A DNA stretch of 64,000 nucleotides from Chromobacterium rhizoryzae (GTDB taxonomy: Bacteria; Pseudomonadota; Gammaproteobacteria; Burkholderiales; Chromobacteriaceae), in NCBI RefSeq assembly GCF_020544465.1, contig NZ_CP066126.1:1798001-1862000 (forward strand), written 5' to 3'. The notes beneath the pieces are model-generated. The model was not told the origin of the DNA and made no database searches. It saw nothing but the letters and a program-made list of their open reading frames with translations. The position numbers and the translations under genes are program-made. Position 1 is the stretch's first letter. Every line of letters begins with the position of its first letter. Below are positions 60,788 to 64,000 of this stretch, piece by piece.

Positions 60788-62056
60788 ATGAGCAGGCCGC
60801 GCGTCGCCGTGATCGGCGCCGGCTGGGCCGGCCTCGCCGCCGCGGTGGAGCTGGCCGGGCGGGCGGAGCTGACCGTGTTCGAGGCCGGCCGCGAGCCGGG
60901 CGGCCGCGCCCGCCGCATCGGCGTGCCCGGCAGCCGGCTGGACAACGGCCAGCACATCCTGATCGGCGCGTATCGCGAATGCCTGCGGCTGATGGCCGCG
61001 GTGGGCGTGGACGAGAGCCGGGCCTTGCTGCGCCTGCCGATGAACTGGCAGCGCCAGGGCGGCATCAGCCTGAGCTGCCCGCGGCTGCCGGCGCCCTTGC
61101 ATCTGGCGGCCGGCCTGCTGACGGCGCGCGGCATAAGCTGGCGCGACAAGGCGCGGCTGGCGCTGGCCTTGCAGCGTTTGAAAGGGCAGGGCTGGCGGGT
61201 GGAGCCGGACTGCGCGGTGACGCAATGGCTGCTGGAGCAAGGGCAGTCCGAAACGCTGATCCGCGAATTCTGGCGGCCGCTGGTGCTGTCCGGCCTCAAC
61301 ACCCCGCCGGAGCAGGCGTCGATGCGGGTGCTGGCCGCGGTGCTGCGCGACAGCCTGGGCGCGGAGCGCGCCGCCAGCGATCTCTTGCTGCCCAAAGTGG
61401 ACTTGTCCGCCCTGTTCCCGGAGCCGGCCTGGCGCTGGCTGGCGGCGCGCGGCGCGGATCTGCGCGCCGGCCGGCGCGTGCGCGGCGTGGCGGCGGATTC
61501 AACGGGGGTGAGCGTGGACGGCGAGCGCTTCGACGCCGCCGTGCTGGCGGTGGCGCCGTATCACGCGGCGGAACTGACGGCGGATCCAGCGCTGCGCCAG
61601 CTGACCGATGCTTATCGTTATTGGCCCATCTACACCGTCTACCTGCAGTTTGAAGGCGCGGTCCGTTTGCCGGCGCCGATGTGCGCCTGCAGCGGCGGCG
61701 TCGGCGACTGGCTGTTCGACCGCGGCGCGCTGATGGGCGAGACCGGCTGGGTGGCCGCGGTGATGAGCGCGCCGCAGCATCTGGACACGCTTGCGCAAGA
61801 GGAACTGGCTGCTTTGGTGGAGGCCGACGTGCGCCGGCTTGATCCGCGCGCCGGCCGGCGGCTTGATTTCCGGGTGCTGGCGGAGCGGCGGGCCACTTTT
61901 GCCAGTTTGGTCGATATGAGGCGACCGGCGCAGCCAAGCCCGGTACAATCGCTTTATTTGGCGGGAGATTGGACGCATGCTGATTATCCTGCCACTTTGG
62001 AGGGGGCCGTCCGAAGCGGCGTCGCAGCCGCCCGCGCGGTGATTGGAAGACTGTGA
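60788..62056 (+). CDS. hpnE: Hydroxysqualene dehydroxylase HpnE
   Basis: 422 residues, FAD-dependent amine-oxidase-like fold. N-terminal dinucleotide motif VIGAGWAGLAAAVELAG with FEAGREPGGRARR, and C-terminal LYLAGDWTHADYPATLEGAVRSG. It reduces hydroxysqualene to squalene. Only 7 bp after hpnD; last of the three. Confidence 0.91.
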   Translation: MSRPRVAVIGAGWAGLAAAVELAGRAELTVFEAGREPGGRARRIGVPGSRLDNGQHILIGAYRECLRLMAAVGVDESRALLRLPMNWQRQGGISLSCPRLPAPLHLAAGLLTARGISWRDKARLALALQRLKGQGWRVEPDCAVTQWLLEQGQSETLIREFWRPLVLSGLNTPPEQASMRVLAAVLRDSLGAERAASDLLLPKVDLSALFPEPAWRWLAARGADLRAGRRVRGVAADSTGVSVDGERFDAAVLAVAPYHAAELTADPALRQLTDAYRYWPIYTVYLQFEGAVRLPAPMCACSGGVGDWLFDRGALMGETGWVAAVMSAPQHLDTLAQEELAALVEADVRRLDPRAGRRLDFRVLAERRATFASLVDMRRPAQPSPVQSLYLAGDWTHADYPATLEGAVRSGVAAARAVIGRL

Positions 62057-62117
62057 GCCATCCGGCGGCCGCAGGGGCGCGCCGCCGATGGCCCTGATTA
62101 CAAGATAGCGAAAAAAA

Positions 62118-62873
62118 ATGACGACAGATATCGCCTCTAACGCATTCAAGGACCGCGTGGTGCTGATTACCGGCGCCTCCCAGGGCATAGGCCGCGAGGC
62201 CGCGCTGACGTTGGCGCGTCACGGCGCCACCGTGGTGTTGCTGGCGCGCAGCGTCAAAGGCCTGGAGAAGGTCTACGATGAAATAGCGGCCGCCGGAGGG
62301 CCGGAGCCGGCGGCGGTGCCGCTGGACCTGCTGAAGGCGGCGGAGGGCGATTTCAACAATCTGGCGATGATGATCAAGCGCGAGCTGGGCCGCCTGGACG
62401 GCATTCTGCACTGCGCCTCGCATTTTTACGCGCTGTCGCCGCTGTCCAATCAGACGGTGGAAGAGTGGATGGACCAGTACCGGATCAATACCGTGGCGCC
62501 GTTCGCGCTGACCCGGGCCTGTCTGCCGCTGTTGAAGGATTCGCCGGACGCGGCGGTGCTGTTCGTCGGCGAAACCCACGGCTTGCACCCGGCGCCGTAC
62601 TGGGGCGGTTTCGGCGCGTCCAAGGCCGGCCTCAACTACCTGACCCAGGTGGCGGCCAATGAATGGGACGTTTACCCGCAGTTGCGCGTCAACCAGCTGA
62701 TCCCGGGGCCGGTGAATTCGCCGCAGCGCAACCGCACCCACCCGGGCGAGGACAAGTCCGAACGCGGCAATCTGTCCGAACTGATGCCGCATTTGCTGTA
62801 CTGGCTGGGGCCCGCCAGCCAGGGCCGCAGCGGCGAGATCGTGGAACTGGATTTGCGCGCCCGGCGCGCTTGA
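62118..62873 (+). CDS. yciK: YciK-like short-chain dehydrogenase
   Basis: 251 residues, SDR. TGASQGIGREAALTLARHG cofactor motif, then DLLKAAEGDFNNLAMMIKRELGRLDGILHCASHF, and GGFGASKAGL where the usual active-site Tyr of YxxxK appears replaced by Phe (FGASK). The whole matches the YciK group of uncertain function. It starts 61 bp after hpnE and may be co-transcribed. Confidence 0.82.
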   Translation: MTTDIASNAFKDRVVLITGASQGIGREAALTLARHGATVVLLARSVKGLEKVYDEIAAAGGPEPAAVPLDLLKAAEGDFNNLAMMIKRELGRLDGILHCASHFYALSPLSNQTVEEWMDQYRINTVAPFALTRACLPLLKDSPDAAVLFVGETHGLHPAPYWGGFGASKAGLNYLTQVAANEWDVYPQLRVNQLIPGPVNSPQRNRTHPGEDKSERGNLSELMPHLLYWLGPASQGRSGEIVELDLRARRA

Positions 62874-62888
62874 GGGGAAGGGGGAGGC

Positions 62889-63452
62889 ATGAGCATAGGG
62901 CGATGGCTATGGTTGCCGCTGTTGCTGGCGTTGACCGGCTGCAACTGGGTGGGCAACGTCACCGGCTTGACCAAGGACGCCAATAAGGCGATAGGCGCGG
63001 CCTGCCGTCAGACCGGCCGTTCGCTGGAAGAGTGCTATCTGCGCAATCCCGAAGCCGACAAGGCGGCGATTTACGCCGGCTGGCGCGAGATGAACGAGTA
63101 CATGGCCAAGAACAAGCTGGACACCATGGAGCCGCCCCGGGAAGCGTCCGCCTCCGCCGGCATGCCGGCGCCCACCGCCAGCGGCCACGGCGCCGCGTCC
63201 GCGCCGGCGGAAAAATCCAGCGCCAACACCTCTCCCTCCGGCCCCAGGCCGCTGAGCAACGAAGAAGCCGAACGCGCCGCGCGCACCGATCCGCAAGTGG
63301 AGGCGGTGCTGGCGGCCATCCGCAACAAGCCCGCCGGCGAAGGCGGGGAAAAATCCAAGGCGGCCTCCGGCGCGGAGCCGGAGCAGAAACGCCTGCTCAA
63401 CATCATCAATGAACTCAATAAGAACAGCCCTGCGCCTGGTTCGCACGGCTGA
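62889..63452 (+). CDS. Predicted lipoprotein of unknown function
   Basis: 187 residues. The signal peptide ends in a lipobox LTGC (Cys18), so it should be lipid-anchored; Asn follows the Cys, compatible with outer membrane sorting. After a short Cys-containing helical part (AACRQTGRSLEECYLRNPEADKAA), a Ser/Pro/Ala-rich linker leads to a Glu/Lys-rich tail. Not recognised. It lies 15 bp after the SDR gene and 28 bp before radA. Confidence 0.82.
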   Translation: MSIGRWLWLPLLLALTGCNWVGNVTGLTKDANKAIGAACRQTGRSLEECYLRNPEADKAAIYAGWREMNEYMAKNKLDTMEPPREASASAGMPAPTASGHGAASAPAEKSSANTSPSGPRPLSNEEAERAARTDPQVEAVLAAIRNKPAGEGGEKSKAASGAEPEQKRLLNIINELNKNSPAPGSHG

Positions 63453-63479
63453 GCCCGCCCACTTCTTTCCGTTGTCCTG

Positions 63480-64000
63480 ATGGCAAAAATCAAAACCGTA
63501 TTCAGTTGCGCCGAGTGCGGCGGTCAAACGCCCAAATGGCAGGGCCAATGCCCGCATTGCAACGCCTGGAACACGCTGACCGAGGCGGTGCAGGCCGCGC
63601 CGGCGGCCAACGCCCGTTTCCAGTCCTGGAGCGACAGCGCCACCCAGGTGCAAAAGCTGTCCGATGTGCAAACCGAGGAAGTGCCGCGCGATCCATCCGG
63701 CATCGACGAGCTGGACCGGGTGCTGGGCGGCGGCGTGGTGCGCGGCGCGGTGATCCTGATCGGCGGCGATCCCGGCATCGGCAAATCCACGCTATTGCTG
63801 CAAGCGCTGTCCGAAATCGGCGCGCGCCGCAAAGTGCTCTATGTGTCCGGCGAGGAATCGCCGCAGCAGATCGCGCTGCGCGCCACCCGTTTGGCGGTGG
63901 CCACCGAGCGCGTCAACCTGCTGGCGGAAATCCGGCTGGAAGCCATCCTGGAAACGCTGAAGCGCGAGCAGCCGGAAGTGGCGGTGATCGACTCCATCCA
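63480..64000 (+). CDS. radA: DNA repair protein RadA (3' truncated by window edge)
   Basis: First 173 codons of RadA, a RecA-like helicase that promotes branch migration in recombination. N-terminal zinc finger CAECGGQTPKWQGQCPHCNAW (two CxxC pairs), then Walker A GGDPGIGKST and the family segment YVSGEESPQQIALRA. The rest lies beyond the window. Confidence 0.94.
   Translation, partial: MAKIKTVFSCAECGGQTPKWQGQCPHCNAWNTLTEAVQAAPAANARFQSWSDSATQVQKLSDVQTEEVPRDPSGIDELDRVLGGGVVRGAVILIGGDPGIGKSTLLLQALSEIGARRKVLYVSGEESPQQIALRATRLAVATERVNLLAEIRLEAILETLKREQPEVAVIDSI

Overview
The window is GC-rich (by eye about two thirds G+C), densely coded, and fits a betaproteobacterium of the Neisseriales, most probably Chromobacterium or a close relative. 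This is inferred from protein content (tilS, lpxH, hpnCDE, a FadL porin, Hpa and Fru operons, a putative SPI-2-type effector kinase), not from a database search. Both ends cut genes: tilS loses its 5' end and radA its 3' end.

Layout. 0-9 kb: housekeeping genes (tilS, lpxH-ppiB-ppiA), a FadL-type porin, an MsbA-like ABC exporter, a chemotaxis receptor and a protein of unknown function. 9-15 kb: a DctB/DctD-type sigma-54 two-component system and a nitrate/sulfonate/taurine-type ABC importer. 15-22.5 kb: an accessory stretch with a frameshifted class-3 lipase, an acetyltransferase, a pair of exported proteins of which the second carries deaminase-like motifs, a periplasmic binding protein, and a kinase-like protein whose N-terminus resembles the translocation signal of Salmonella SPI-2 effectors. 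22.8-29.3 kb: fructose PTS operon fruBKA with a divergent LacI-family regulator and two matching operator-like sites.

29.4-57.7 kb is a large aromatic-amine and 4-hydroxyphenylacetate (HPA) catabolic region. An AraC regulator, an MFS permease and an outer membrane protein come first. A two-component HPA hydroxylase of the Acinetobacter C1/C2 type (oxygenase plus flavin reductase with a MarR-like tail) follows, then the complete meta-cleavage route hpaG1-G2-E-D-F-H-I with an MFS permease, and the regulators HpaA and HpaR. Beyond it lie an aldehyde dehydrogenase, an omega-aminotransferase, an amine permease, and homologues of MoaE and MoaF of the Klebsiella monoamine regulon. Read together, amines such as tyramine would enter by the permease, be transaminated to the aldehyde, oxidised to HPA, hydroxylated to homoprotocatechuate and cleaved to pyruvate and succinate semialdehyde. 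Related AT-rich palindromes lie before five of these transcription units and may be shared MarR-type (HpaR) operators. A class-II HDAC-like amidohydrolase with its own MFS transporter closes the region.

57.8-64 kb: a periplasmic binding protein, tRNA-Ala(GGC), the squalene genes hpnCDE, a YciK-like dehydrogenase, a lipoprotein and radA.

Two observations stand out. A roughly 145-150 bp repeat occurs in four near-full copies plus two remnants. In every gene-adjacent case one fixed end of it begins at the stop codon of the preceding gene, always in the same orientation, and the two termini of each copy pair with each other although their sequence differs between copies. This looks like a structured 3'-UTR element. 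The second is the putative type III effector kinase at 21.3-22.5 kb, which itself carries this repeat at its 3' end.
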